In this document: piece by piece, positions 19,468 to 29,287 of the stretch
Position numbering within the stretch: the first letter of the stretch is position 1
Layout of the letters: the number at the start of each line of letters is the position of its first letter
NCBI GenBank assembly: GCA_020832565.1
Contig: JAFIEI010000016.1
Location: forward strand, 1-64,000
Source of the DNA: Salinarimonas sp.
Lineage (GTDB): Bacteria; Pseudomonadota; Alphaproteobacteria; Rhizobiales; Beijerinckiaceae
Direction: 5' to 3'
DNA length: 64,000 nucleotides
Position numbers and translations under genes: made by a program
The notes under the pieces: model-generated
Told to the model about the DNA's origin: nothing
Database searches by the model: none
What the model saw: only the letters and a program-made list of their open reading frames with translations

Positions 19468-19503
19468 CAAGCGGTTCCCCAAGCGGTTCCTCAAGCGGCT
19501 CCT
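19468..19503. repeat. Three 12-base tandem repeats
   Basis: CAAGCGGTTCCC, CAAGCGGTTCCT and CAAGCGGCTCCT follow head to tail directly after the dctM stop and before the convergent patatin gene. The units differ by one or two bases. No hairpin of note; likely replication slippage. Confidence 0.8.
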
Positions 19504-19521
19504 GCGGCGCGGATAAGCGGA

Positions 19522-20961
19522 TCAGGAGTTCGGCCAGGGTGAAGCCAGCACGCCGGCATTGCGGCGGATGCGCTCGACCGCCGCGCGGATGCCGGCATTC
19601 TCGCGCACGGCCCGGCGTCCTGCTTCGACCACGAGATCGACCTGTTCGCCATCCAGCGTCAGCCGGGTCGGGACGCGGTTGAGCGCCTGTTGCATCTCGG
19701 GCTCGAAATTGCGGAAGGAGAGCAGTTCCACGGTGATGTCCACATCCCGGCAATCCCACCCGGCGGTGCTGCCGCGCAGCCGATTGACCTCGCTTTGCGA
19801 CAATCCGCAGCGGAAGCCGATGATATCCGCCTGCCATTCGCGCACGGCGAGTGCGAGGGCGTCGGAACCCTTGCGCACGGAGGAGGTGATGGTGGTGTGG
19901 GCCAGGGCCGGGACAAGTTCCGCCAGCCCGGGACCGCGCTCACGCATGCCCCATTCCGGCGCCGGCGCCTTGCCGGCATCGGTGACGATGAAGAGGAGCT
20001 TTTGCAGCTTCACCGCCTGTTCCGGGGTCAGCGGCCCGAAGGGCGTATCCGCGCTTGCGCGCTCGAGCGCGAAGCCGGTTACGCCGATATTGTCGGTCAG
20101 CCCGCCATCGAGCAGGCGCACCGTCGCCAGACGATCATCGTCGCGGTAGGAACCGAGCGCCTTCGCATGCGCCTTCAGGCGCAGGGACGCATGGGGATCG
20201 TCGAGCGCGCGGCTCAGCCATTGGGGTTTGGTGTAGCCGCAATCAGGCCCGTTCGCGGCGACATCGATCGGGGCAAAGGCGACGGGGAAGGCAGCGGAGG
20301 CCGCGACGGCATCGGCAACACGCACCTGATCGAGATCGCTGCACAGGGCGGCGAAGGTGTCATGCGTGAAGATGAAGGGTACGCCGTTATAGATGTCGGA
20401 TGCGGTCAGCCAGATTGCCGGGGCGCTGTCGTGGTTGAACTGCGCGTAGGTGGCGCCGTCAAAGAGGTTCGTATCCAGCCAGTTGGCAAACCCGCTGCGA
20501 TCGTTCACGCCGCCGGTCCATGCCCGCATCAGGTTTGCCGGTGCGACCATGCTGGTGCGCAGATTGGCTTCGATATTCTGCAGCAGGAAGCGCTCGCGGA
20601 AATCGTGAAACCCGTCGGGTCCGCGGTGGCCGAAATAGGCTGCCGCCACGGCGCCGCCGGATGTGCCGGAAACCATCCGGATGCTATCGGTGACGCTGCG
20701 CCGGCGCGGTTCCTCGTCGATCACCGCATCGTCGAGCTCGCTCAGAACGCCATGGGCGAAGGCCGCCGCGCGCATGCCCCCGCCGGAAAACGACACGCCG
20801 ACCACGAGGGAGCCGTCATCGCCGAAATCATTGATGAAATGCGGGGAGACCTGCGTGACTTGCGGAGTAAAGACGTTGATCGGGCCCGTGTCGCGGGCGG
20901 CGCAGGCGCTGATCGCGAGCAGCATGCCGAGGCCGGTGACGGCGCGTGGAACGGCCTTCAT
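19522..20961 (-). CDS. Patatin-like phospholipase lipoprotein
   Basis: 479 residues from the ATG at 20961, chosen because it places a lipoprotein signal at the N-terminus (ending in lipobox ISAC, Cys at residue ~20); a longer in-frame start would bury it. The patatin fold is shown by the oxyanion glycine loop SFSGGGMRAAAFAHG near residue 55, the nucleophile motif GTSGG near 100 and the catalytic aspartate in DGGLTDN near 290. Serine lipid acyl hydrolase, predicted lipid-anchored in the envelope. Stands alone; converges on the TRAP operon. Confidence 0.85.
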   Translation of the reverse strand: MKAVPRAVTGLGMLLAISACAARDTGPINVFTPQVTQVSPHFINDFGDDGSLVVGVSFSGGGMRAAAFAHGVLSELDDAVIDEEPRRRSVTDSIRMVSGTSGGAVAAAYFGHRGPDGFHDFRERFLLQNIEANLRTSMVAPANLMRAWTGGVNDRSGFANWLDTNLFDGATYAQFNHDSAPAIWLTASDIYNGVPFIFTHDTFAALCSDLDQVRVADAVAASAAFPVAFAPIDVAANGPDCGYTKPQWLSRALDDPHASLRLKAHAKALGSYRDDDRLATVRLLDGGLTDNIGVTGFALERASADTPFGPLTPEQAVKLQKLLFIVTDAGKAPAPEWGMRERGPGLAELVPALAHTTITSSVRKGSDALALAVREWQADIIGFRCGLSQSEVNRLRGSTAGWDCRDVDITVELLSFRNFEPEMQQALNRVPTRLTLDGEQVDLVVEAGRRAVRENAGIRAAVERIRRNAGVLASPWPNS

Positions 20962-21447
20962 GCCAGCAGATGCGCAGCGTGCTTCGCGATCGGCACGGGG
21001 CGTAGCGGGGGGCGACGCGGTCTGCCGCGCCGCAATCCGTTCTCGAGAATATGCCCGCAAGTCCCGCCCCCGAAATCGCGCCCTGAACGCCGCCCTTGAT
21101 CGGCATCCCGGGCCGGGGACCGATCACGTTTCAGGAATCCTACGCAGGATGTCCATGCCGGTAAAGCGCCTCGCCGTTCCCCCGGGCGAGAAGATCACGA
21201 GCGTGACCCGGGCGCCGCACCAGCATGAACATCCATTGTAAACTTGTCTCGTGGACAGTGCCGATCGGTATCTTGCCGCGATATCCGCTGTCCCTATGAT
21301 GCCGGCATCAGCGCCTCCGGGCGCCTTTCAATCACCTTTTCGTCAGGTGGGTACCGACTGACGGATAGAACGATGCGCCAGAACAATGATTTAGGGGGCG
21401 ATCTGACGCCGCCGGATCGGATGGCGCCCTGAAACGCCGGAGTTCGA
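20962..21447. other. Intergenic region between divergent genes
   Basis: 486 bases between the patatin lipoprotein and the DUF4239-like gene, so both promoters should lie here. Open frames crossing it lack ribosome binding sites and family features. No clear -35/-10 pair, repeat or RNA was recognised. Confidence 0.4.
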
Positions 21448-22206
21448 ATGCTGCTCAATGCCTTTTCCCTCGACAGCCTGCTGCTGCTCGCCATCATCCT
21501 CAGCGCCGGGGCGGTCTCGTTCGGCTTTGCTCTGTTGACATTGCAGATCCTGCATCGCCGTCTCGAAGGGGAGGGGGCGCGTGTGCCGGTGCCGGCCTAT
21601 TTCTCCGCGATCACGACGATCTGGGCCTTGACCTTCGGCTTCGTCGCTGCGGAGGTCTGGCAGATGAACAACCGTGCCGTCGAGGCGGCCCTCGCCGAGC
21701 GCTCCTCGGTCCAGCGCCTCGCGGGCAGTGCCGCGGTGGAGGCGCTGGATCTGTTCACGGTGCGGGTCGGGCTTTATGAGTATGTCGCCGCCGTCACCGA
21801 AGAAGAATGGGGGGGCAATGCCAACACTGAGCCCCATCCCCGTGCCGATGCGGCCGTGCAGAGCTTGCGGCTCGCGCTGCTCGAGGCGGCGCGTGGCGAC
21901 ATGCCTGAGGCTTTCATCTCCAAGATGATCGTCGATTTCGACGAGTTGCAGGATGCACGCGAGCTGCGTCTGACGATCGGAAACCGCCATGTGGCGGAGT
22001 TGAAATGGACCCTTGTCGTGGTGCTCGCGCTGCTGTCGCAGATCTCCATCGCCTTCGTGCATCGCGATCGCCCGCGTGCGGGACGTGCCGCGATCGCGAT
22101 CTTCACCGTCGCGGCCTGTCTGAGCATCTGGCTCGTGGCCCTGCACGCAAGCCCCTATCAGGGATCGATCGGCATCTCGCCCGGAAAGCTCGCCGATCTG
22201 TTGTGA
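21448..22206 (+). CDS. DUF4239/bestrophin-like small membrane protein
   Basis: 252 residues with membrane segments at about 10-30 and 50-70, a soluble helical middle, and two C-terminal helices at about 190-205 and 210-235. This layout and length match the DUF4239 (bestrophin-like) proteins, whose function is unsettled. GGAG lies 6 bases before the ATG. The gene converges on the molybdopterin oxidoreductase gene with only 8 bases between stops. Assignment is by architecture rather than by a diagnostic motif. Confidence 0.6.
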   Translation: MLLNAFSLDSLLLLAIILSAGAVSFGFALLTLQILHRRLEGEGARVPVPAYFSAITTIWALTFGFVAAEVWQMNNRAVEAALAERSSVQRLAGSAAVEALDLFTVRVGLYEYVAAVTEEEWGGNANTEPHPRADAAVQSLRLALLEAARGDMPEAFISKMIVDFDELQDARELRLTIGNRHVAELKWTLVVVLALLSQISIAFVHRDRPRAGRAAIAIFTVAACLSIWLVALHASPYQGSIGISPGKLADLL

Positions 22207-22214
22207 AGGCCGCG

Positions 22215-25200
22215 TCAGGCATCGATGACGAGATCGGATGCCGGCACGGCCTGGCAGGTCAGGCAGGCGCCCGGCGTATCGTCCAGCAGGGCGACGCGGT
22301 GATGCACCCGGCCCTCGAGCACCGTCTGCATGCAGGCCTCGCACTGGCCGACCCGGCAACCGGCCGAGACGGCGATGCCGCTCGCCTCGGCGAGCTGCAG
22401 AAGATCGCCTTGTGCGCGGTCCCACTGCACCGTCTTGCCCGAGCGCGCGAAACGCACCGTGAACGGGCCCGCCGGTTCCGTCGCGGGATCGGGTGCAGGC
22501 GTCGCGAAGACTTCGCTGAAGATGTCGAATGCCGGGACTCCGCGCGCCACGAGTCCCTGCCGCATCGCCTCGATCATGCCCGCCGGGCCGCAAATGTAGA
22601 AGCGTGCGCGGCGGCCGATGAGATCCTGCGGAATATCGCGCGCAGTCAGCCTCTGGTCGGGCGCGCCGCCGGGGCGTGTGTGGCGTACATGCAGGGTGAG
22701 GGTCGGGATATCCCGGTCGAGGGCCCCCAGTATCGGGCGAAACACCTGCGCATCATCGTCGCGGCAGCTGAAATGAAGATGCGCCTCGCCGGCATGGTCC
22801 TGCCCGCGCATCTGGTCGAGCAAGCCGAGAAACGGGGTGATGCCGATCCCGCCGGCGATCATGACAAGCGGCAGGTCGCCGGCGCGCGGCAGGATGAAAT
22901 TCCCCGCCGGCGGCGTGATCCACAGGCTATCGCCGACGGCGAGCCGGCCCACCATATGCGGCGAGATCAGCCCGTCGATGCGCTTGACGGCAATGCGATA
23001 GGCGCTGCAGCCGTCATCGCCGGAGCGTATGCCCGTCAGCGAATAATTGCGTTGTTCGCGCGCGGGTGCATCCGCGCTGATGGCGACGCCGATATGCTGG
23101 CCGGGGAGATATCCCGGGAGCCTGCCGCCGTCTTCCGCAACGAGGGTGATCGCCGCGATCCCGTCACGCTCGCGTGCAATCTCGCTCACCACCATCTTGC
23201 GCATCCCGCTCCAGATCGGCGCTTTCGTCGCGATCGGGCGGATCTCGCAGAATCCCGCGCGAAGGCTTTGCGAGCCGCTGATCGGATCGACATTTTCGGT
23301 GCCGATCATCGCATTGAAATTGCTGGTATCCTGCGCATCCGGCGCGCTGGCCTCGCGGCCCATTTCCGGGCAGGCCTGCCACCAGCCGTGTTCGGCGATC
23401 GCTATATCCCGGCTGATCCGCGCGTCGAGCGACAGGCGAAAGCGTGCGCGTCCCTGGGGCGTGGCAATCTCCACCCAGGCATCCTCGACGAGGCCGCGCG
23501 CAGCGGCGGTCTCCGGATGCAGCCTGACCCGGGGATCGGGGGCGCGCTTGCGCAAGGATACGATCTGACGCCCCTGGCTGTGGCAATACAGGCCGCTCTT
23601 CGCGCTGGTGAGGGCAATCGGATATTCCGGCCCCGGGCGCGGGGGCGAGACATGTTGCGGCAGTGGCGGGTAGCCGTGGGCGAGGAACTCCTCGGAATAG
23701 ATCTCGAGGCGTCGCGTCGGCGTCGCGAAGCCGCGCGGATGGCCGGAAGCATCGCTGCCGGCATATTTCTCGAAGGCATGCTGCAACGGGCGGCGGATCC
23801 CGCGCGGATTTTGCCGGAGCGTTTCGCAATCGAGGCCGAGCGGTTCGAGCTGGTGATTGCGGGCGGCCTCGATATCGCCGTCGAAGAACGCCGCGCCCAT
23901 GCCGAGCCTGCAGGCGAGATCGAAGAGGATCTGCGTATCGGAGCGGCAAGTCCCCGGCGGATCGATCATCTGCCGGCGCAACTGCACCAGTTCCTGCGCC
24001 TCGCCGGTGATCTCGAAACCGGCCTTGAGGGCTTCGTGCTCCCAGGGCGTTGTCACCGGCAGGACGATATCGGCGAATTCCGCCATCGGCGTCATCACGC
24101 GATCGCACTGGACGTGGAATTCGAGTGCTGCGAGCGCCTCGCGGATGCGCGCGGTGCCCGCATGCGAGACGGGAAGGTTGGTGCCGAATCCGAACAGCGC
24201 GCGCACGCGATAGGGCGCCCCGTCGAGGACCGAGCGGCAGAAGTCGCGGCTGGTGATCCAGCCATGGCGCGGCGGCCCGAGCGGGTGCTTGTCGATACCC
24301 AGCGCCTTTTCCCTCTGACCCACCGGGAAGAGGTCGAAGCCGTTCATTGCGCGCATCGGCTGCGCGCTCCAGAGGACATTACCGCCGGGGCGGTCATAGC
24401 CGCCGGTGAAGGCGTAGAGGATCGCCAGCGCGCGCTCGGTCTGGGTAGCATTGGCCTGCTGGCCGATACCGGTCCACGAGTAATAGGCCACGCGCGGCGA
24501 GCGCGCGATCAGCGTCGCCGCCGCCTCGATATCCGCGACCGGAATGCCGGTGACCTGCGTCACGTGATCAGGCGTGAAGGCGGCAACGCGTTCCTTCAGG
24601 AGCGCGAAGACCGGGCGGCAGGTGACGCCGTCGACGACGAATGCCCCGTCGAGCGCAAGCGCGCGGGCTTCGTCGGGCGACAGGGTAGAGCCCGCATCAT
24701 AGGCCGTCGCGGCGCCGGTATCGGTGCGCCAGACCATGGGCCTGCCATCGGCGTCGCGCAGGAAGTAGCCGGTATCGTCGCGCACCAGGAACGGGGCATT
24801 GCTCCATTGCCTGACGAAATCCGCGTCGAAGGCGTTTCGTTCGATCATGAGGTTCAGCAGGCCGAGCGCGAGGGCGGCATCGGTTGCCGGCCTGATCCGC
24901 AATTGCAGATCGGCATGCAGGACGTTGCCGGTCACACCCGGATCGATGCAGATCACTTTCGCGCCGCGTGCACGGCCCTGCGCGATGCGCTCGGCCTGTG
25001 ACAGCCAGACGTTCGCTGGATTGTGGCCCCAGAGCAGGATCGTATCGGCATTGGCGTAATCGGGTGTCGGGATGCCGTGCCCATATGTGAAGGCGTGGGC
25101 GACATCCTTGTGCCAGTTGCAGATCTCGGTCGAATAGACCGTGTTCGGGCTGCCGAAGACGCGCACGAAACGCTCGATCCATTCGATCGAATCGCTGAGC

Positions 25201-25544
25201 GGCGTGCCGCTCGGCGTGGTCACCGCGAAGGCGACCGCCTCGGGGCCTGTCTCGTCGCGCACCTGCCCGAGACGGGCGGCGATCTCGGCCATGGCTTCGT
25301 CCCAGCTGATCGTAACGAAGCCGGGATCGGCATCGCCCTTGGGGCGGGTCCGGCGCAGGGGCTGTATCAGGCGTCTCGGATCATGCGCGATCTCGGGCGC
25401 GGCGCGACCCTTGGGGCAGAGCGCCTTGCCGGTTGGATGATCGGGATCCGCCGAGACCGAGACGAGCCTGCCGTCGAAGACGGTGTAGATCGCCCCGCAG
25501 CGTGAGCGGCACAGATTGCAATAGCCGTGGATCTTCTGGGTCAT
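22215..25544 (-). CDS. Molybdopterin oxidoreductase fused to FAD/NAD reductase and [2Fe-2S] ferredoxin
   Basis: About 1109 residues. N-terminal part (1 to ~760) is a molybdopterin oxidoreductase: CNLCRSRC plus LCPKGRA gives the [4Fe-4S] site, then WDEAMAEI, the LLWGHNPANVW molybdopterin segment and a dinucleotide-binding domain (ALTSAKSGLYCHSQ, near 610). A ferredoxin-reductase module follows (~780-1010) with the FAD motif RNYSLT, NAD-binding IAGGIGITPFLGLL and CGPAGM. The last ~90 residues are a plant-type ferredoxin with CRVGQCEAC and a distal CLTC. One chain could thus move electrons between NAD(P)H and the molybdenum site. Assimilatory nitrate reductases and formate dehydrogenase-like enzymes are nearest in style; the substrate is not evident. 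No cofactor or partner genes adjoin it. GTG at 25550 is an alternative start. Confidence 0.88.
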   Translation of the reverse strand: MTQKIHGYCNLCRSRCGAIYTVFDGRLVSVSADPDHPTGKALCPKGRAAPEIAHDPRRLIQPLRRTRPKGDADPGFVTISWDEAMAEIAARLGQVRDETGPEAVAFAVTTPSGTPLSDSIEWIERFVRVFGSPNTVYSTEICNWHKDVAHAFTYGHGIPTPDYANADTILLWGHNPANVWLSQAERIAQGRARGAKVICIDPGVTGNVLHADLQLRIRPATDAALALGLLNLMIERNAFDADFVRQWSNAPFLVRDDTGYFLRDADGRPMVWRTDTGAATAYDAGSTLSPDEARALALDGAFVVDGVTCRPVFALLKERVAAFTPDHVTQVTGIPVADIEAAATLIARSPRVAYYSWTGIGQQANATQTERALAILYAFTGGYDRPGGNVLWSAQPMRAMNGFDLFPVGQREKALGIDKHPLGPPRHGWITSRDFCRSVLDGAPYRVRALFGFGTNLPVSHAGTARIREALAALEFHVQCDRVMTPMAEFADIVLPVTTPWEHEALKAGFEITGEAQELVQLRRQMIDPPGTCRSDTQILFDLACRLGMGAAFFDGDIEAARNHQLEPLGLDCETLRQNPRGIRRPLQHAFEKYAGSDASGHPRGFATPTRRLEIYSEEFLAHGYPPLPQHVSPPRPGPEYPIALTSAKSGLYCHSQGRQIVSLRKRAPDPRVRLHPETAAARGLVEDAWVEIATPQGRARFRLSLDARISRDIAIAEHGWWQACPEMGREASAPDAQDTSNFNAMIGTENVDPISGSQSLRAGFCEIRPIATKAPIWSGMRKMVVSEIARERDGIAAITLVAEDGGRLPGYLPGQHIGVAISADAPAREQRNYSLTGIRSGDDGCSAYRIAVKRIDGLISPHMVGRLAVGDSLWITPPAGNFILPRAGDLPLVMIAGGIGITPFLGLLDQMRGQDHAGEAHLHFSCRDDDAQVFRPILGALDRDIPTLTLHVRHTRPGGAPDQRLTARDIPQDLIGRRARFYICGPAGMIEAMRQGLVARGVPAFDIFSEVFATPAPDPATEPAGPFTVRFARSGKTVQWDRAQGDLLQLAEASGIAVSAGCRVGQCEACMQTVLEGRVHHRVALLDDTPGACLTCQAVPASDLVIDA

Positions 25545-25654
25545 CCCCACATGATAGACCCAACGTCAGCACAGGACCAATCGGTAAAGCGGCATGCTCA
25601 ATTGCCCGAATTCGAGTCCCTATCCGCTAGGCGCGATGGGGCCGGAAAATGATT

Positions 25655-28600
25655 TCAGCGAGGATCCCGGACGCCCCGGTCCTGCAGGAAACTGGCCACC
25701 GCGCCTGCGGGCATCGGGCGGGCGATGACATAGCCCTGGATCTCGTTGCAGCCGAGTTCCTGGAGCCGGTGCAACTGCTCGGGTGTCTCGACACCCTCCG
25801 CGATGACCTGCTTGCCGAGATTGGCGCCGAGATTGATCAGCGCCTTGACGATGGCGGCATCCTCGCGATTCGCGAGCAGGTTGCGCACGAAACGCTTGTC
25901 GATCTTGATCCGGTCGACCGGAAAATCCCGGACATGCGTCAGTGAGGCGAAGCCCGTGCCGAAATCGTCGAGGGCGATGCTGACGCCGATCGCATGCAGC
26001 TTCTCCAGCACCTTCTGGACCTGCCCCGAGGCATTGCCGAGAAAGACGTTTTCCGTCACCTCGATTTCGATATCGTCCGGTGTGATGGATTTTCGCTCCA
26101 GCAGTCCCATCAGCTTGGTGACGAGTTGGTCGTCGGAGAACTCCGCCGTGGAGAGATTGATGGCGATGGGCCCGGTCGCAAGGCCTGCCGCTTTCCATTT
26201 GCGGATGTCGCTCGTCACCCCGCAACGCACGCCTCTGCCGATGGCCAGCATGGCCGCGTGATCGTCGAAGGCGGGTGCGAAATCCGCCGGAGACAGGATG
26301 TTCCCGTCCTCCTTCCGCCAGCGCGCGAGCGCCTCGAAGCCGATGATGCGGTTGGTGTGGAGGCAGAGCTTGGGCTGGTAATAGGGAATGAAGGCGCCCT
26401 CGGCGGCAGCTTCGCGTACGGCATGGCAGATTTCGATGCGGGCCTGGATCTTCCGGCGCATGGCGATATCGAAGAAGACGTAGCGCCCCTTGCCGTCGAC
26501 CTTCGCCTGATAGAGCGCCATGTCGGCGTCCTTCATCAGCTCCGCCGGGTCGCATTCGCTCCTGGCGGCGATCACGATGCCGAGGCTGAGGCTCGGCTGG
26601 ATGGGCTTTCCCGCATAGGTGAAACGCAGCCGGCGCGAGTCGAGCAGCATCCGCGCGAGGGCCTCGACCTCGGCCTGCGCGGTGGCTTCGAGAACCAGGC
26701 CGAACTCGTCGCCGCCGATGCGCGCCACGAAGCCCCGCCCCGGCGCGATCTCGTCGACGCTGCGCTGGACATGCGCGGCGACGGCGCGCAGCAACTGGTC
26801 CCCGGCCTCGTGGCCGGCCGTGTCGTTGATCTCCTTGAACGCGTCCACATCGATGAGGATGAGGGCACGCGAAACATCGGCGGTGTGACCGAATACGCGG
26901 TTGATCTCCTTCTGGAAGTGGTTGCGATTGGCGGCACCGGTAACGGAATCGCGGTGCGCAGCCTGCCACAGTTCCGCTTCGACGGCCTTGCGGTCGGAAA
27001 TGTCCCAGGTGATGCCGATGATCCGGTCCGGCGTCGGGCGCTCGGCGCGTTGGGCGAGCCATATCGTCTCGCCGTCGGGCTTTACAAAGCGGAATTCGAT
27101 GGTCTCGCCGGGAGGGCGGTCGGCATCTTCCAGCCACGCGATCACGCGATCACGGTCATCGGGGTGGATGCGATCGCGAAACAGCCACCGGCTTCCTGAT
27201 GCGACGCCGAAGACTTCCATGGCATTGTCGCTGCGCAGGGTATGGTCGGAATCGATCAGGCGCTCCCAGGCGACCATGCGGCTACCATTGAGCGCGAGCC
27301 GGAGCCGCTCCTCGCTCTCGCGCACGCTTCGCTGTGCCGCATTGCGCGCGGTGAGGTCCTGGATCGAGCCGACGATACGCAATGTGCCCGCGCTGCCCGA
27401 ACGCTGGCGGATGCCCTGATCGATCACCTCGGCATAGCTGCCATCGGCCCGGCGGAACCGGTATTCCGCGCACCAATGCGTATCCGAGCCCGAGATGAAT
27501 GCCTCGGCACTGCGTATGACGCGCGCCCGGTCTTGCGGATGAACGCGCTCCTCCCACCATTGCACGGTGGTGCCCTCCGGCGGCGGCGTGTAGCCGAACA
27601 GTGTCGTGATCGCGTCGTTCCAGACCAGCCTGCCGATCTCCGGATCGAAGTCCCAGATAACGTCGGAACTTGCTGCGGCAGCAAGGCGATAGCGTTCCTC
27701 GCTTGCTTCCAGCGCCTCGCGTGCGGCGAGCAGGTCATGCACGTCGGTGACGATGCCGATCCATTCACGCACATGTCCATCGGTGTCGCGCAGCGGCATC
27801 CCGCGCACCTGCACCCAGCGGAAGCTGCCGTCGCGCGCGCGCTTGCGCTCGAGGTTGAACAGCGGTGTTTCATCCTCGATCGCCTGCTGCCAGACCGCCA
27901 TGGCGTGTTCGCGGTCGTCGGGATGGAGGTTGTCGGTCCATTCGCTGGGCGAGAAATCGAACTGGCTGAGTTGCGAGGAATGAAGTGAATCCTGGGGCAC
28001 GCCGTCGGCATCCGCACGCCAGACGAGCGCAGCGCTCATGTCGACGAGCGCGCGGTAGCGCTCTTCGCTGAGACGCAGGGCGTCGCGGGCGACCGTCTCC
28101 TCGTGGATATCGAAGACTGTGCCGGCCCATTCCTTCAGGTTTCCCTCGCGGTCGAAGATCGGTGTCGCCCGGTTTTCCACCCAGCGATACTCGCCCGGCT
28201 CGAAATAGGAGCGATACCGAAAGACCAGCGGCTCGCCCTTGCCGGCATGCGCCGCAACCAGAGTCTCGACACGTATCCGGTCTTCCGGATGGATGAAATC
28301 GAGCCAACCCGATCCGAGCGCCGCGCCGATATCCTTGCCGGTATTATCCTGCCAGCCCGGCTGCTCGAGCAGGCGGCCGTCGCGATCGGCGCGCCAGGTC
28401 GCGACGGAGCCCGACTCGGCGATCGCCCTGAACCGGTTCTCGCTGTCACGCAACCGCATGCGCGCGCGGGTATGTTCGAAGTAATCCGCGACGGAGCGCG
28501 CAAGCGTGTCCAGAATATCGCACTGATCGTCCGCGAGCCCGCAAGGGCGCGGGGAATCGTCGAGCACACAAAGCGTTCCCAGTGCGAGCCCGTCTTCGGT

Positions 28601-28996
28601 CGTGATCACGACGCCGGCATAGAAGCGGATATGCGGATAGCCGGTCACCAGTGCCATTTGCGCAAAGCGCGGGTCGCGGGTCGTATCGGGGATGGTGAGC
28701 AGGCTTCCCGTTTGCACGGCATTATCGCCTGCATTCGCCCCGAACGTATATGGGCAAACCGATTCACTGACCGGAAGTGACGCGAAGGGGAAGGCGAAAC
28801 GTCCCGCCGCCACCTGCCAGCTCTCGCCGACGAGCGAGATCAGCGCGAATTTGGTGCCGCAGGCCCGGGCGGCGACCCTCGCGAGATTGTCGAGATACGG
28901 GTCCGGCGACGCCAGTTCCGCGCGCAATGCGGCGACGGCGTCGAGCCGCTCATGTGCACGATCCGCAATGCTCCCGGCTGTATGGATAGCCGCCAC
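25655..28996 (-). CDS. GAF - multi-PAS - GGDEF - EAL cyclic-di-GMP enzyme
   Basis: 1113 residues, starting at a GTG with GGAGAG upstream. GAF domain at about 15-175 (FALISLVGESWQ, FYAGVVITTEDGLALGTLCV), then four PAS repeats of the PAS_3 type (roughly 190-305, 315-430, 440-560, 570-680; each with an HPEDR/HPDDR-like motif), GGDEF (about 690-850) with intact RIGGDEFG, and EAL (about 860-1105) with FEALARW, DDFGTGFASL, KIDKRFV and EGVET intact. Both the diguanylate cyclase and the phosphodiesterase thus look catalytically competent. No membrane segment, so a cytoplasmic sensor. A distal RxxD inhibitory site was not evaluated. Which activity dominates cannot be told from sequence. Confidence 0.95.
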   Translation of the reverse strand: MAAIHTAGSIADRAHERLDAVAALRAELASPDPYLDNLARVAARACGTKFALISLVGESWQVAAGRFAFPFASLPVSESVCPYTFGANAGDNAVQTGSLLTIPDTTRDPRFAQMALVTGYPHIRFYAGVVITTEDGLALGTLCVLDDSPRPCGLADDQCDILDTLARSVADYFEHTRARMRLRDSENRFRAIAESGSVATWRADRDGRLLEQPGWQDNTGKDIGAALGSGWLDFIHPEDRIRVETLVAAHAGKGEPLVFRYRSYFEPGEYRWVENRATPIFDREGNLKEWAGTVFDIHEETVARDALRLSEERYRALVDMSAALVWRADADGVPQDSLHSSQLSQFDFSPSEWTDNLHPDDREHAMAVWQQAIEDETPLFNLERKRARDGSFRWVQVRGMPLRDTDGHVREWIGIVTDVHDLLAAREALEASEERYRLAAAASSDVIWDFDPEIGRLVWNDAITTLFGYTPPPEGTTVQWWEERVHPQDRARVIRSAEAFISGSDTHWCAEYRFRRADGSYAEVIDQGIRQRSGSAGTLRIVGSIQDLTARNAAQRSVRESEERLRLALNGSRMVAWERLIDSDHTLRSDNAMEVFGVASGSRWLFRDRIHPDDRDRVIAWLEDADRPPGETIEFRFVKPDGETIWLAQRAERPTPDRIIGITWDISDRKAVEAELWQAAHRDSVTGAANRNHFQKEINRVFGHTADVSRALILIDVDAFKEINDTAGHEAGDQLLRAVAAHVQRSVDEIAPGRGFVARIGGDEFGLVLEATAQAEVEALARMLLDSRRLRFTYAGKPIQPSLSLGIVIAARSECDPAELMKDADMALYQAKVDGKGRYVFFDIAMRRKIQARIEICHAVREAAAEGAFIPYYQPKLCLHTNRIIGFEALARWRKEDGNILSPADFAPAFDDHAAMLAIGRGVRCGVTSDIRKWKAAGLATGPIAINLSTAEFSDDQLVTKLMGLLERKSITPDDIEIEVTENVFLGNASGQVQKVLEKLHAIGVSIALDDFGTGFASLTHVRDFPVDRIKIDKRFVRNLLANREDAAIVKALINLGANLGKQVIAEGVETPEQLHRLQELGCNEIQGYVIARPMPAGAVASFLQDRGVRDPR

Positions 28997-29287
28997 GATT
29001 CAGGCTCTCCAACGATCGGATACTGCCCGGTACGGGTGTATCTGGTGTGACAGACGTAATTTCTTCCAAGGAAACGCTAGGTGAGCCGGGGTTAACAATC
29101 CTTGATCTTTCGAACTGAAAACGCAGATTAAATGCGATACGCCGCGCGTAATCGTCGCGAGGCAAGTGCCGACACGCGAATGGGTGCAGTTGATTGCTGC
29201 CCGTCAACCGCAAATGCCGAATAACGTGCTTACGCGTGCCGAGGATTTGCCTTTATGCGCATCCCCGGAACCGGCGTGACCCAAAGG

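Noticed and set aside
22005-25001. 998-codon open frame on the plus strand
   Set aside because: Antisense to the molybdopterin oxidoreductase with shadow-like composition; the minus-strand protein has all motifs.
25560-25625. T-loop-like AATTCGAGTC and D-loop-like GGTAAAGCG between the molybdoenzyme and GGDEF-EAL genes
   Set aside because: The flanking bases do not form a 5-bp T stem or a 7-bp acceptor stem; no full tRNA cloverleaf.
25620-27137. 505-codon open frame overlapping the cyclic-di-GMP gene on the same strand
   Set aside because: Arg-rich shadow frame of the GGDEF-EAL gene; no family motif.
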